Assembly (NCBI GenBank): GCA_002722885.1
Contig: PBNE01000005.1
Span: forward strand, 62,001 to 126,000
From: Rhodospirillaceae bacterium
Lineage (GTDB): Bacteria > Pseudomonadota > Alphaproteobacteria > SP197
DNA length: 64,000 bases
Direction of reading: 5' to 3'
Position 1 is the first letter of the stretch; each line of letters begins with the position of its first letter. The notes beneath the pieces are model-generated. The model did no database searches. It saw only the letters and a list, made by a program, of their open reading frames with translations, and was not told where the DNA came from. Made by a program: the position numbers and the translations under genes. Shown here piece after piece: positions 7,116 to 17,740 of the stretch.

Positions 7116-8519
7116 CTAGATGTGGATCGCCCGATCATAGGCCGCAAGCACAGCCTCGTGCATCATTTCCGAAAGTGTCGGATGCGGGAACACGGTGTGC
7201 ATCAGCTCTGCCTCGGTCGTCTCCAGCGTCTTGGCAACGGCATAACCCTGAATCAACTCCGTGACCTCAGACCCGACCATGTGAGCCCCAAGCAGTTCAC
7301 CCGTCTTGGCATCGAAGATGGTTTTCACCATGCCCTGATCATCGTCCAGTGCGATGGCCTTGCCGTTGCCGATGAACGGGAACCGCCCGACCTTGAGCTC
7401 GTAGCCGGCCTCCTCGGCCATGTCTTCCGAGAGTCCGATGCTGGCGATCTGCGGATGACAGTAGGTGCAGCCGGGAATGTTGGTCGTGACAAGCGGCTCG
7501 ACATGATCGAGTCCCGCGATCTTTTCGACGCAGATAACACCTTCGTGGCTCGCCTTGTGCGCCAACCAGGGCGGCCCGACGAGATCACCGATGGCATAGA
7601 CGCCGGGTTCCCCGGTCTCGAGCCATTCGTTGACCACGACATGGCCGCGATCTACCTGCACCTTGGTGTCTTCCAGGCCAATGTTCTCGACATTGCCCGT
7701 TATGCCGACCGCGAGGATCACGCGCTCCACGTCGACCGTCGATGCCTTGCCCTTGGCATCCTCAATATCGACCTTGGCGGCTTTCTTGGTCGTGCGGACG
7801 CCCTTCACCTTCGCGCCGGTCATGATGGTCATGCCCTGTTTTTCGAAGGCCTTGTGCGCGAACTGGGCGATTTCGGCATCTTCGGCCGGCAGGATACGGT
7901 CGACGACCTCCACCACCGTCACCTCGGCCCCCATCTCGCGGTAGAAGCTCGCGAACTCGATGCCGATGGCGCCGGACCCGATCACCAGGATCGACTTGGG
8001 CATGGTCTCAGGCACCATCGCTTCCTTGTAGCTCCATATCACTTTGCCGTCGGCCTTGATGTCCGGAAGGTCCCGGGCACGGGCGCCGGTCGCCAGAACG
8101 ATATGCTTGGCTGTGATCTCTTCGGTTTCCTGGCCATCTTTGGCGACCTGCAGCGCACCCTTCCCGGCCAAGCGAGCCTCGCCGTCAAAGATCTGAACCT
8201 TGTTCTTCTTCAGAAGATGCCCCACGCCCTTGGACAAACGCCCCGCGACCCCGCGGCTGCGTTTGACGATGGCCGCGGTGTTATAGCCGATGTTGTCGGC
8301 CTTGAGTCCGAACTCTATGGCGTTCTTCATGAGGTGCATTACTTCGGCCGTGCGCAGCAGCGTCTTGGTCGGGATACAGCCCCAGTTGAGACAGATTCCG
8401 CCGAGGTGCTCACGTTCGACCAGGGCGGTCGACATGCCGAGCTGTGCCGCACGAATGGCCGCGACATAGCCACCCGGGCCACCGCCGACGACCACGAGAT
8501 CGAAATTATTTTTGGCCAT
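7116..8519 (-). CDS. lpd: Dihydrolipoyl dehydrogenase (E3)
   Basis: A 467-residue FAD disulfide oxidoreductase that reoxidises the dihydrolipoyl arm of the pyruvate dehydrogenase complex with NAD+. Seen are the FAD fold [13 protein letters not shown] (9-21), the redox-active disulfide Cys43/Cys48 in [13 protein letters not shown], the NAD fold [20 protein letters not shown], and the C-terminal [11 protein letters not shown] with catalytic His-Glu. The frame is open further upstream, but ATG 8519 is chosen because GAGGAGG lies 5 nt before it and the usual N-terminus [13 protein letters not shown] begins there. It follows pdhC by 11 nt. Confidence 0.97.
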   Translation of the reverse strand: MAKNNFDLVVVGGGPGGYVAAIRAAQLGMSTALVEREHLGGICLNWGCIPTKTLLRTAEVMHLMKNAIEFGLKADNIGYNTAAIVKRSRGVAGRLSKGVGHLLKKNKVQIFDGEARLAGKGALQVAKDGQETEEITAKHIVLATGARARDLPDIKADGKVIWSYKEAMVPETMPKSILVIGSGAIGIEFASFYREMGAEVTVVEVVDRILPAEDAEIAQFAHKAFEKQGMTIMTGAKVKGVRTTKKAAKVDIEDAKGKASTVDVERVILAVGITGNVENIGLEDTKVQVDRGHVVVNEWLETGEPGVYAIGDLVGPPWLAHKASHEGVICVEKIAGLDHVEPLVTTNIPGCTYCHPQIASIGLSEDMAEEAGYELKVGRFPFIGNGKAIALDDDQGMVKTIFDAKTGELLGAHMVGSEVTELIQGYAVAKTLETTEAELMHTVFPHPTLSEMMHEAVLAAYDRAIHI

Positions 8520-8530
8520 CGTCGCCTCCT

Positions 8531-9820
8531 CTAAAGAAGCATGGTGAGCGGTTCTTCGATGGATCCCTTGAAGGCCATCAGCAGATTGGCGCCGATCGCT
8601 CCGTCGACCACTCTGTGGTCGCAAGACAGGGTCACGCTCATGACCGTGGCGACATCGAGGGCGCCGTCCCTCACGACAGGACGCTGCTCACCTGTGCCGA
8701 TGGCGAGAATACCGGCCTGCGGCGGATTGATCACGGCATTGAACTGCTTGATGCCGTACATGCCCAGGTTCGAGATACTGAAGGTGCCGCCCTGGTACTC
8801 TTCGGGCGCCAGTTTGCCGTCGCGCGCACGCTGGGCGAGTTCCTTCATCTCGTTGGAAATGACCGCCAGCCCCTTCCGATCCGCATTGCGAACGACCGGG
8901 GTAATCAGCCCGCCGTCGATGGCGACAGCAACGGAGACATCCACGTCGGTATAGCGGCGAATCACCTTGCCGGCCCATTCGGCGTTGGCATCGGGTGTGT
9001 CGCGCAGAGCCAGGGCCAGAGCGCGAATAACGAAATCGTTGACCGAGATCTTGTAGGCGTCGCTGCGGCCGTTGAGGTCCTTGCGCATCGCCAGAAGCTT
9101 GTCGATCTCGCAATCAACCGTGAGATAGAAATGCGGGATCGTCTGCTTGGCTTCCTGCAGCCGGTCAGCGATGACACGGCGCATGTTCGAAACCTTGATC
9201 TCCTCGAAGGCGCCGTGAGGCTCGGGAATCGGTGCCTCACGGCGGACCGAAGGTGCATCAGCCGCGTCCGATTGCGCTGCTGACACGGCGCCCCCGCCCT
9301 GAAGTACCGCCTCCACGTCACGCTTGATGATCCGGCCGTGCGGGCCGCTGCCCGTGACCGTTCCGAGGTCGAGCCCCGCCTGTTTGGCCATGCTGCGCGC
9401 CAAGGGACTCGCTTTCACACGTTCATCACCTGCTGAAGCCGATTCTGGTGCGAGTGCCACTGACTCTGCTACGGGTGCTGCCGCTTCGGCCGCAGGCGCC
9501 GGGTCCGGCGCCTCGTACTGGGCGGCGGGCGGCGCAGCGGACTCGACTGAAAAGCCCTCCATCGACGACCAATCTTCGCCATCCTCGAGCAGGATGGCGA
9601 TGACCTCGTTGACGGGAACATCGTCGGTTCCCTCTGCGATCAGAATTTTGCCGACCTTGCCTTCGTCGATCGATTCGACCTCCATGGTCGCCTTGTCGGT
9701 TTCGATCTCGGCTAGAATGTCGCCGGAGGCGACGTCGTCGCCTTCCTTGACCAGCCAGCGGGCAAGCGTGCCGGCCTCCATGGTCGGCGAAAGCTGGGGC
9801 ATTGTGATCTTGATCGGCAT
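8531..9820 (-). CDS. pdhC: Pyruvate dehydrogenase E2, dihydrolipoamide acetyltransferase
   Basis: A 429-residue E2 core subunit. One N-terminal lipoyl domain carries the lipoylated Lys43 in EIETDKATMEVES. A Pro/Ala-rich linker (about 95-130) leads to a peripheral-subunit-binding domain (KASPLARSMAKQAGL to GRIIKRDVE). The catalytic acyltransferase domain ends with SCDHRVVDGAIG, containing His402 and Asp406. The target prefix MPIKITMPQLSPTMEAG is typical of pyruvate rather than 2-oxoglutarate E2. It sits between pdhB and lpd, with lipA downstream to supply its lipoate. Confidence 0.97.
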   Translation of the reverse strand: MPIKITMPQLSPTMEAGTLARWLVKEGDDVASGDILAEIETDKATMEVESIDEGKVGKILIAEGTDDVPVNEVIAILLEDGEDWSSMEGFSVESAAPPAAQYEAPDPAPAAEAAAPVAESVALAPESASAGDERVKASPLARSMAKQAGLDLGTVTGSGPHGRIIKRDVEAVLQGGGAVSAAQSDAADAPSVRREAPIPEPHGAFEEIKVSNMRRVIADRLQEAKQTIPHFYLTVDCEIDKLLAMRKDLNGRSDAYKISVNDFVIRALALALRDTPDANAEWAGKVIRRYTDVDVSVAVAIDGGLITPVVRNADRKGLAVISNEMKELAQRARDGKLAPEEYQGGTFSISNLGMYGIKQFNAVINPPQAGILAIGTGEQRPVVRDGALDVATVMSVTLSCDHRVVDGAIGANLLMAFKGSIEEPLTMLL

Positions 9821-9841
9821 GGCGTGTTTCCAGTGAAGGAT

Positions 9842-10828
9842 TCAGTCGTCCGTGTAGCAAACGGCCTGGGCGGCTTCGACAATCTGTTCGGACTGTGGCA
9901 GCGCCGCATGTTCGAGATTCGCTGCATAGGGCAACGGCGCATTGACCGCCGTCACACGACGGACCGGTGCATCCAGCAGATCAAAGCCCTGCTCCATCAC
10001 CATTGCAGCAAGTTCGGCACCGATCCCGGCGAATGACCAGCCTTCCTCGACCGTGACCATACGGTTGGTACGAGCCAGTGATTCCAGGATCGTCCCGGTG
10101 TCCAGCGGGCGCAGGGTTCGCAGGTTGATGACCTCTGCTTCGATACCCTCCGCAGCAAGCGTCTCGGCGGCCTGCAGAGCCTTTCCGACCATGATTGAAT
10201 AAGCCACGATCGTGACATCGCTGCCGTCCCGCTCAATCTTGGACTTACCGATCGGCAGGACCAGGTCGTCATCGTCAGGCAGCTCGAAGGTCTGGCCATA
10301 CATTATCTCGTTTTCGAGAAAGATCACCGGGTTGGGATCGCGGATTGCGGCCTTCATCAGGCCCTTCGCATCCTCGGCCGAGTAAGGTGAGATTACCTTG
10401 AGTCCCGGGACCTGACTGTACCAGGAGGCGTAGTCCTGAGAGTGCTGCGCGGCCACGCGTGCCGCAGCACCATTGGGACCACGGAACACGATCGGACAAT
10501 GAACCTGGCCGCCCGACATGTAGAGCGTCTTGGCCGCGGAGTTGATGATCTGGTCGATCGCTTGCATCGCGAAGTTAAAGGTCATGAACTCGGTGATCGG
10601 ACGCAGACCGGCCATCGCCGCACCGACCGAAAGCCCGGCAAAGCCGTGTTCGGTGATCGGTGTGTCGATCACACGCTTGGCACCGAACTCCTCCAGCAGA
10701 CCCTGGCTCACCTTGTAGGCGCCCTGATACTCGGCAACCTCCTCACCCATCAGGAACACGGTCTCGTCCCGGCGCATCTCCTCGGCCATGGCGTCACGCA
10801 GGGCGTCACGTACGGTGATCTCTGTCAT
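9842..10828 (-). CDS. pdhB: Pyruvate dehydrogenase E1 beta subunit
   Basis: A 328-residue transketolase-like subunit that forms the E1 heterotetramer with PdhA. Seen are the start [45 protein letters not shown] and [12 protein letters not shown] 10828 is chosen over a more distal in-frame ATG, because the extra residues are low in homology and would overlap pdhA. Some alphaproteobacteria have a lipoyl domain at the E1-beta N-terminus; this one does not. The stop is 21 nt from pdhC. Confidence 0.96.
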   Translation of the reverse strand: MTEITVRDALRDAMAEEMRRDETVFLMGEEVAEYQGAYKVSQGLLEEFGAKRVIDTPITEHGFAGLSVGAAMAGLRPITEFMTFNFAMQAIDQIINSAAKTLYMSGGQVHCPIVFRGPNGAAARVAAQHSQDYASWYSQVPGLKVISPYSAEDAKGLMKAAIRDPNPVIFLENEIMYGQTFELPDDDDLVLPIGKSKIERDGSDVTIVAYSIMVGKALQAAETLAAEGIEAEVINLRTLRPLDTGTILESLARTNRMVTVEEGWSFAGIGAELAAMVMEQGFDLLDAPVRRVTAVNAPLPYAANLEHAALPQSEQIVEAAQAVCYTDD

Positions 10829-10841
10829 CGTTCCGCTACCC

Positions 10842-11897
10842 TCAGGCCTGCGCCGCGCTCTCGGGCGCGTCGACATAGATATCAGTCATCAATTCCGAAA
10901 GGTCGGGCTCAGGGCTGGTCTGGGCGAACTCTGCCGCTGCGGCCACCTGCCCCTTGATTTCCTTGTCGATCGCCTTGAGCGCGTCGTCATCGGCCATGCC
11001 GCGTTCTGTGATCTTGGCGCGCAGATGATCGATCGGATCATGTTCGGCACGCATCTTCTGGACTTCGTCCTTGGTACGGTACTTCGCGGGGTCGGACATC
11101 GAATGACCGCGATAGCGATAGGTCTGCATCTCCACGAGGATCGGCCCTTCGCCCGAACGGGCGTGGGCCACGGCTTCCTGGGTTGCGGCATAGACCTTCT
11201 CCACGTCCATGCCGTCGACCTGCATGCCCGGAATACCGAACGCCTCACCGCGATGGCACAGCTCGGTGCCGGACTTCGCTCGCTTGATCGAGGTCCCCAT
11301 GGCGTACTGGTTGTTCTCGACGACAAACACCACCGGCAGTTTCCAGAGGCTGGCCATGTTGAAGGTTTCGTAAACTTGGCCCTGGTTGGCTGCCCCCTCG
11401 CCGAAGAAGGTCAGTGAGACAGAATCGGTCTCCTGATACTTTTTCGCAAAGGCAATCCCAGCGCCGAGCGGAACCTGCGCCCCAACAATGCCGTGACCGC
11501 CGTAGAAACCCTTCTCCAGATCGAATATGTGCATTGACCCGCTCTTACCTTGAGAGATGCCTCCCGCGCGGCCGGTCAGTTCGGCCATGATGGCCTTTGG
11601 GTCGACGCCCCGGATCAGGGCATGGCCGTGGCAGCGATAACTCGTGATGACCGCATCATCTTCACGGATGCCGGTGTCCATGCCAACCACGACGGCTTCC
11701 TGACCAATGTAGAGATGACAGAAGCCGCCGATCAGTCCCATGCCGTACATCTGACCGACCTTTTCCTCAAAGCGCCGAACCAGAAGCATCCTGCGGTAGA
11801 ACTCGAGCAGGATATCCTCGTCGACCGCCAGCACGTCGGCTGCGGCCTTGTCACTCGCCTTGCGCGAGCTCTTCGCCTTGGTGGCGTTGCGTGCCAT
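10842..11897 (-). CDS. pdhA: Pyruvate dehydrogenase E1 alpha subunit
   Basis: A 351-residue thiamine-diphosphate subunit that decarboxylates pyruvate and passes the acetyl group to the E2 lipoyl arm. The phosphate-loop region is [14 protein letters not shown]. The ThDP/Mg motif reads GEGAANQGQ (166-174) followed by ENN at 194-196; families usually have GDG, so the metal-binding Asp is Glu167 here, a conservative change. Of two in-frame ATGs 6 nt apart, 11897 is preferred, since GAGGG lies 7 nt before it but only 1 nt before the other. It is first in pdhA-pdhB-pdhC-lpd. The upstream gap carries a promoter candidate and a perfect palindrome. Confidence 0.96.
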   Translation of the reverse strand: MARNATKAKSSRKASDKAAADVLAVDEDILLEFYRRMLLVRRFEEKVGQMYGMGLIGGFCHLYIGQEAVVVGMDTGIREDDAVITSYRCHGHALIRGVDPKAIMAELTGRAGGISQGKSGSMHIFDLEKGFYGGHGIVGAQVPLGAGIAFAKKYQETDSVSLTFFGEGAANQGQVYETFNMASLWKLPVVFVVENNQYAMGTSIKRAKSGTELCHRGEAFGIPGMQVDGMDVEKVYAATQEAVAHARSGEGPILVEMQTYRYRGHSMSDPAKYRTKDEVQKMRAEHDPIDHLRAKITERGMADDDALKAIDKEIKGQVAAAAEFAQTSPEPDLSELMTDIYVDAPESAAQA

Positions 11898-11939
11898 GGG
11901 CATACCCTCTTGAACCGCCTGTTTCCCAGCGGTCCGCTG

Positions 11940-11968
11940 AAACTAGGGACGCGGGAAAGGCAATGCAA
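11940..11968 (-). promoter_or_regulatory. Possible promoter of the pdh operon
   Basis: On the minus strand, TTGCAT (11968-11963), a 17-nt spacer and TAGTTT (11945-11940), about 45 nt before the pdhA start. The spacer contains TTTCCCGCG (11958-11950), the same 9-mer that forms each inner arm of the palindrome at 12001-12030. A protein binding that half-site would block the promoter. Assignment is by eye. Confidence 0.4.
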
Positions 11969-12000
11969 GGACGCTCGGGTCACAGCATGATGATAAGCAT

Positions 12001-12030
12001 AGGAAGTTTCCCGCGCGCGGGAAACTTCCT
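12001..12030. repeat. 30-bp perfect palindrome between ftsB and pdhA
   Basis: Two 15-nt arms, AGGAAGTTTCCCGCG and its exact reverse complement, meet with no spacer. It overlaps the last codons of ftsB and lies about 104 nt upstream of pdhA. It could fold as a hairpin ending ftsB transcription, but no run of T follows on the minus strand (ATGCTTATC). Because the inner 9-mer TTTCCCGCG recurs in the pdh promoter candidate, a dimeric regulator site is an equal or better reading. Confidence 0.6.
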
Positions 12031-12364
12031 AGTAAGTAGAGGTCAGTCTATCCTCATCCCAAAAAATCACGATCTCATCGGGATGGGTCAGGTTCAGCAC
12101 TAGGCGAACCTGCTCATCGAGCATGTCACGATCGAGGCTTTGCGGACGCAGCAAGGCAACATGATGCGCCAGACGCTCTTCTTCGGATTTTGCGGTGGCT
12201 AACTCGATCTGAACAGAAGCGATGCTGCGCTCCAGCGACAGCAAGGTCATGACGCCATTTTCGCCCTGCAGCGCGTGGTAGCCGAAATAGACCACCATGC
12301 ACATGCCGATCAAACTCGGCAGTGACCTACGGGAAGAGCGGAAAAGGTCGTGGACGCGGCGCAT
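12029..12364 (-). CDS. ftsB: Septum formation initiator FtsB/DivIC family protein
   Basis: A 111-residue bitopic membrane protein. Basic N-terminus (MRRVHDLFRSSRRS), one hydrophobic helix at about 17-33, a short coiled-coil-prone stretch (LERSIASVQIELATAKSEEERL) and a C-terminal LRPQSLDRDMLDEQVR block typical of the family. FtsB bridges FtsL and FtsQ in the division complex. Position between eno and the pyruvate dehydrogenase genes is the common alphaproteobacterial arrangement and supports the call. Its stop codon lies inside the 30-bp palindrome. Confidence 0.88.
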   Translation of the reverse strand: MRRVHDLFRSSRRSLPSLIGMCMVVYFGYHALQGENGVMTLLSLERSIASVQIELATAKSEEERLAHHVALLRPQSLDRDMLDEQVRLVLNLTHPDEIVIFWDEDRLTSTY

Positions 12365-12472
12365 GAGGGCAGTGAATCATGCAACACATGAGACCGTCAA
12401 GAAAAATGCAACGATTTCAAGCCACTGTCCGCAAAACCGGAGTCTGAAGTCCAGCTCCCCGGCCTAAACTCT

Positions 12473-13792
<1,320 letters not shown>

Positions 13793-13809
13793 CTAACGCG
13801 TGGCGGCGT

Positions 13810-14652
13810 TCAGGTCTTGTTGGAAAAATCCTTAGTCATCGCGTCAAGCGCCATCAGGCGGTCGAGCAAGGCCGACATCTGGTCAAGCGGCATCATGTTG
13901 GGGCCGTCGGACGGTGCACTGTCGGGGTCTTCGTGGGTCTCCATGAAGAGCGCCGCGACCCCCACGGCCACCGCAGCGCGGGCCAGAACGGGCACAAACT
14001 CACGTTGGCCACCGCTCGAGCCCCCTCGCCCCCCCGGCTGTTGGACCGAATGAGTGGCATCGAAGACGACAGGAACGCCTTTGGCGGCCATTTGCGGCAG
14101 CGACCGCATATCTGTGACCAGGGTGTTGTAGCCAAAACTGGAGCCACGCTCGGTAACCAGAACATTGGGATTGCCGGACTCGATCACCTTGTTGACCACG
14201 TGTTCCATGTCCCACGGCGCAAGGAACTGGCCCTTCTTCACATTGACTGCCTTGCCGGTTTCGGCGGCAGCCACCAGCAGGTCTGTCTGGCGACAAAGAA
14301 AAGCCGGAATCTGAAGCACATCAACGGACTCAGCTGCCGGCGAACACTGTTCTCGTTCGTGCACATCAGTCAGGACCGGACAACCCAGGGTCTCACGCAC
14401 TTCAGCAAGAATAGCGAGCCCCTCCTCCATGCCAACACCGCGGCGGCCGGTCAGGCTCGTTCGGTTCGCCTTGTCGAAGGAGCTCTTGTAGACGAGCCCC
14501 AGACCCAGATCCGCAGCCATGGACACCAGCTTCTCGGCAGTCCTAAGCGCGTGATCCCGATTTTCGATGGCACAAGGTCCGGCGATGATCACCAGAGGCA
14601 GATCATTGCCGACCTTCACCGATCCCAGATCGACGTGGCGTTGTTCGGTCAT
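13810..14652 (-). CDS. kdsA: 2-dehydro-3-deoxyphosphooctonate (KDO-8-phosphate) synthase
   Basis: A 280-residue enzyme condensing phosphoenolpyruvate and arabinose-5-phosphate to make KDO-8-phosphate for lipopolysaccharide. Motifs include [52 protein letters not shown] and [12 protein letters not shown]. Cys27 in the first motif (where the E. coli enzyme has Asn) marks the metal-dependent class. ATG 14652 is used because upstream codons lie within the pyrG end and lack homology. The substrate phosphoenolpyruvate is the product of the downstream eno. pyrG ends 8 nt upstream. Confidence 0.96.
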   Translation of the reverse strand: MTEQRHVDLGSVKVGNDLPLVIIAGPCAIENRDHALRTAEKLVSMAADLGLGLVYKSSFDKANRTSLTGRRGVGMEEGLAILAEVRETLGCPVLTDVHEREQCSPAAESVDVLQIPAFLCRQTDLLVAAAETGKAVNVKKGQFLAPWDMEHVVNKVIESGNPNVLVTERGSSFGYNTLVTDMRSLPQMAAKGVPVVFDATHSVQQPGGRGGSSGGQREFVPVLARAAVAVGVAALFMETHEDPDSAPSDGPNMMPLDQMSALLDRLMALDAMTKDFSNKT

Positions 14653-14660
14653 GTTGGTTC

Positions 14661-16289
14661 CTAGACCAGGCGCGATTGCGTGACAGCTGCCGCAACAAAG
14701 GAAGCGAACAGGGGATGTGGCGCAAATGGCTTGGACTTCAACTCGGGATGGAACTGAACACCGACAAACCATGGATGATCGGTGCGCTCCACAATCTCAG
14801 GCAGAACCCCGTCGGGCGACAGACCGGCAAACACCATCCCGTTGTCCTCAAGCGAGTCCTTGTAGCCGATGTTGACCTCGTAGCGATGGCGATGCCGCTC
14901 ACTGATGCGGCCCGAACCATAGATCGAGCCGACCCGGCTGCCGGGCACGAGATCGCAGTCATAGGCCCCCAGGCGCATGGTTCCGCCGAGATCGCTGTCC
15001 TGACTGCGGGTTTCGACCTCGTTGCCCTTGGTCCACTCGGTCATCAGGCCGACAATCGCTTTCTCACACGGGCCGAACTCGGTTGAGGACGCACCGCTGA
15101 TGCCCGCCAGATTGCGTGCGGTTTCAATCACCGCCATCTGCATACCGAAACAGATTCCGAAGTAGGGAATCTGCCGCTCGCGGGCATAGTTTACGGCCGC
15201 GATCTTGCCTTCGGCACCACGTTCACCAAAGCCGCCCGGCACCAGAATGCCGTGGACGCCCTCCAGATGGGTGACCGCATCCTCGCGCTCGAAGATCTCC
15301 GAATCGATCCACTTCAGGTTGACCCGCACCTGATTGGAGATTCCTCCGTGGGTCAGGGCTTCGGAGAGAGATTTGTAGGCATCGGCTAGCCCCGTGTACT
15401 TGCCGACCACGGCGATTGTGACTTCGCCGTCGGGGTTCCTTACCCCTTTGACGATCTGGCGCCACGTCCCGAGATTCGGGCCGCTCTGGTCCGTCACGCC
15501 GAAAGCCTGCAGGACTTCCCGATCCAGACCGGCATCATGATAGGAAATCGGCACCTGATAGATCGTGTCGACGTCGAGCGCCGGGATCACGGCCGATTCC
15601 CTGACATTGCAGAACTGCGCGATCTTGCGCAGCTCGCCGTCGGGGATTTCATGTTCGCAGCGACAGACAAGAATATCCGGCTGCAAGCCAATCGAGCGCA
15701 GTTCCTTTACCGAATGCTGTGTCGGCTTGGTCTTGAGCTCACCGGCCGCGGCCAAATAGGGCACCAGTGTGTGGTGAATCAGGATCGCGTGGCGATGCGG
15801 CAGTTCCTGCACGAGCTGGCGCATGGCTTCGAAGAACGGCAACCCTTCGATATCGCCCACCGTGCCGCCAACCTCGCACAAAACGAAGTCGGCATCGCCG
15901 GTATCGCCCTGGATGTACTGCTTGATGACATCAGTGACGTGCGGAATGACCTGGACGGTTCCGCCCAGATAGTCGCCGCGCCGTTCACGCGTCAGAACAT
16001 CAGAATAGACACGCCCGCTCGTCACGGTGTCGGTCTTGCGAGCCGGAACACCCGTGAAGCGTTCATAGTGACCCAGATCCAGGTCGGTCTCGGCACCGTC
16101 ATCGGTGACGTAGACCTCGCCGTGCTGGTAGGGGCTCATGGTCCCGGGATCGACATTGAGATAGGGGTCGAACTTCCGCAAACGCACCTTGTAGCCGCGT
16201 GCTTGCAGAAGCACGCCCAGTGCAGCAGTCGTAAGGCCCTTACCAAGTGATGAGACCACGCCGCCGGTGACAAAGATATACCGCGCCAT
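14661..16289 (-). CDS. pyrG: CTP synthase
   Basis: A 542-residue two-domain enzyme: an N-terminal amidoligase domain with the P-loop-like [20 protein letters not shown] near residue 14, and a C-terminal class I glutamine amidotransferase domain with nucleophile motif [11 protein letters not shown] and GVQFHPE His-Glu pair. It converts UTP to CTP with ATP and glutamine. Full length and all family blocks are intact ([35 protein letters not shown]). The minus-strand cluster continues to kdsA and eno; secG is 95 nt upstream. Confidence 0.98.
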   Translation of the reverse strand: MARYIFVTGGVVSSLGKGLTTAALGVLLQARGYKVRLRKFDPYLNVDPGTMSPYQHGEVYVTDDGAETDLDLGHYERFTGVPARKTDTVTSGRVYSDVLTRERRGDYLGGTVQVIPHVTDVIKQYIQGDTGDADFVLCEVGGTVGDIEGLPFFEAMRQLVQELPHRHAILIHHTLVPYLAAAGELKTKPTQHSVKELRSIGLQPDILVCRCEHEIPDGELRKIAQFCNVRESAVIPALDVDTIYQVPISYHDAGLDREVLQAFGVTDQSGPNLGTWRQIVKGVRNPDGEVTIAVVGKYTGLADAYKSLSEALTHGGISNQVRVNLKWIDSEIFEREDAVTHLEGVHGILVPGGFGERGAEGKIAAVNYARERQIPYFGICFGMQMAVIETARNLAGISGASSTEFGPCEKAIVGLMTEWTKGNEVETRSQDSDLGGTMRLGAYDCDLVPGSRVGSIYGSGRISERHRHRYEVNIGYKDSLEDNGMVFAGLSPDGVLPEIVERTDHPWFVGVQFHPELKSKPFAPHPLFASFVAAAVTQSRLV

Positions 16290-16372
16290 GGGCGGTTACC
16301 GTACCACATCATGTAGGAGGCCCAAGCGGGGAGTCAGGGTGTCGATCGGGAAGTCTGTGGAAGAACGGTGCG

Positions 16373-16388
16373 ATGACCCTGGGGTCAT
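16373..16388. repeat. Short inverted repeat at the secG stop codon
   Basis: ATGACCC and GGGTCAT flank a 2-nt centre; the secG stop TGA is inside the right arm. It could make a small hairpin after secG, but the following minus-strand sequence (CGCACCG) has no T run, so a terminator role is doubtful. Confidence 0.3.
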
Positions 16389-16720
16389 TGCACAGGAACG
16401 CTCGGACCTTCGTCCCCGGTCGTGGTTTCGACGACTTCGGGCACGACCATGTTGTCGACGATCGACCCGCGATCCCCGGAATTGGTCACCAGGATGCTCA
16501 GAAGCAAGCTGGAAACAAAAAACAGAGTGGCCGCAATGGCCGTCACGCGCGTCAGGAGGTTCGCTGTTCCGCGGGCTGACATCAGACCCGACATGCCGCC
16601 AGCTCCGCCACCACCACCGCCGCCCATACCAAGCCCGCCGCCCTCGCTGCGCTGAAGCAGAACGAGACCGACGATCGAAAGGGCAATCAGAACATGCACA
16701 ATGACGAGGATCGTCTGCAC
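16385..16720 (-). CDS. secG: Preprotein translocase subunit SecG
   Basis: A 111-residue inner-membrane subunit of SecYEG. The N-terminal helix (about 3-22) ends in the family motif LLQRSEGGGLG, followed by a glycine-rich loop (GMGGGGGGGAGGMSG), then a second helix (about 58-80) and a polar tail. The family sequence SARGTANLLTRVTAIAATLFF is recognisable. It lies between tpiA and pyrG, the usual order in alphaproteobacteria. Confidence 0.93.
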   Translation of the reverse strand: MQTILVIVHVLIALSIVGLVLLQRSEGGGLGMGGGGGGGAGGMSGLMSARGTANLLTRVTAIAATLFFVSSLLLSILVTNSGDRGSIVDNMVVPEVVETTTGDEGPSVPVQ

Positions 16721-16755
16721 GGGTACCTTGCTGTCGTTAGAGTACGAGAAAACCG

Positions 16756-16771
16756 GCGGCTTTCGGGCCGC
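16756..16771 (-). terminator. Possible terminator after tpiA
   Basis: On the minus strand GCGGC-CCGAAA-GCCGC forms a 5-bp GC hairpin followed by CGGTTTTC. It lies 64 nt after the tpiA stop and 36 nt before the secG start. The stem is short and the T run is only four bases, so it may be weak or partial. Confidence 0.35.
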
Positions 16772-16834
16772 GCGGGCGAGCGTTTAACACAGCCCCTCGC
16801 CCAACGCCATAGCTGGTGAGCCCGCCGGCTTCGA

Positions 16835-17587
16835 TCAATCCGGGCGGCCGCTTTCCACAATGGCCCAGAAGTCATCGGGTTTGAGACTGGCGCCACCAAC
16901 CAGCGCACCATTTACATTGTCGACCGCCAGCAGTTCCGAGGCATTTCCGGCATTGACCGAACCTCCGTAAAGCAGCCTGACAGCATTGCCATCGTCGCCG
17001 AAAGCACGGATGAGCTCCCCACGCAGATGATCATGAATTTCGGTCACATCCTGCGGCGTGGCCGTGTTTCCCGTGCCGATCGCCCAAACGGGTTCATAAG
17101 CGATCACCGTGTTGGCGGCGCTGGCACCTTCGGGCAACGAACCATGCAGTTGCAGCGTCACAATCTCCTTGGCGCGGCCCTCGACCCGTTCTGCAGCGTT
17201 TTCCCCCAAACAGATGATGGCCGTGAGCCCTGCCTTGTGTGCAGCAGCAGCCTTTTCAGTTACCACGGCGTCACTTTCGCCGTGATTGGCGCGGCGTTCA
17301 GAATGACCGACAATCGCGTGGCTGCATCCCAGGTCAGCCAGCATGACTGGTGATACATCCCCGGTGTGAGCACCGGATTCCAGGGCGTGACAATCCTGAC
17401 CACCCAGCATGATGCCACTTCCGCTGATAACCGCGCCTACGTCCGACAGCATCGTTGAAGGTGGGCACACAAGGACGTCGCAGACCGCACCGCTCCTGGC
17501 TCTTCCTGCGAGGTCCGAAGCCAGTTCAAGGCTTTCGGCCTTGAGCCCGTTCATCTTCCAGTTTCCCGCGACCAGGGACCGCATCAT
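16835..17587 (-). CDS. tpiA: Triosephosphate isomerase
   Basis: A 250-residue TIM-barrel enzyme interconverting dihydroxyacetone phosphate and glyceraldehyde-3-phosphate. Substrate Lys is in AGNWKMNG, the electrophilic His in AIVGHSERR, the catalytic Glu in AYEPVWAIGTG, and the phosphate loop in LLYGGSVNAGN. Two ATGs stand in tandem at the start; GGAG is 4 nt from the first and 7 nt from the second, so the true start may be 17584. Transcribed divergently from ppiD. Confidence 0.98.
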   Translation of the reverse strand: MMRSLVAGNWKMNGLKAESLELASDLAGRARSGAVCDVLVCPPSTMLSDVGAVISGSGIMLGGQDCHALESGAHTGDVSPVMLADLGCSHAIVGHSERRANHGESDAVVTEKAAAAHKAGLTAIICLGENAAERVEGRAKEIVTLQLHGSLPEGASAANTVIAYEPVWAIGTGNTATPQDVTEIHDHLRGELIRAFGDDGNAVRLLYGGSVNAGNASELLAVDNVNGALVGGASLKPDDFWAIVESGRPD

Positions 17588-17674
17588 TCCACTCCGGCTT
17601 GCTTGTCGAACCTCGCCTGCCTAACACGTCGTGCAGGCCATGCAAGCGTGCATCCGATGTGACCGATTGGACGG

Positions 17675-17705
17675 TTGCCGCGCCCGAGCGGCAAGACTAG
17701 GATGC
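17675..17705 (+). promoter_or_regulatory. Possible ppiD-trpE promoter with an inverted repeat
   Basis: TTGCCG (17675-17680), a 17-nt spacer and TAGGAT resemble a sigma70 promoter about 40 nt before ppiD. TTGCCGC (17675-17681) and GCGGCAA (17688-17694) are exact inverted repeats with a 6-nt centre, so the -35 element lies in one arm. The regulator, if any, is unknown. Confidence 0.35.
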
Positions 17706-17740
17706 GCGGCCTTTTTCCCCGGATTCCAGACGGTACAAGC

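Noticed and set aside
7122..8534. A 470-codon open frame on the plus strand opposite lpd
   Set aside because: It is the antisense shadow of a GC-rich gene; its protein has no recognisable domain, and lpd on the other strand is certain.
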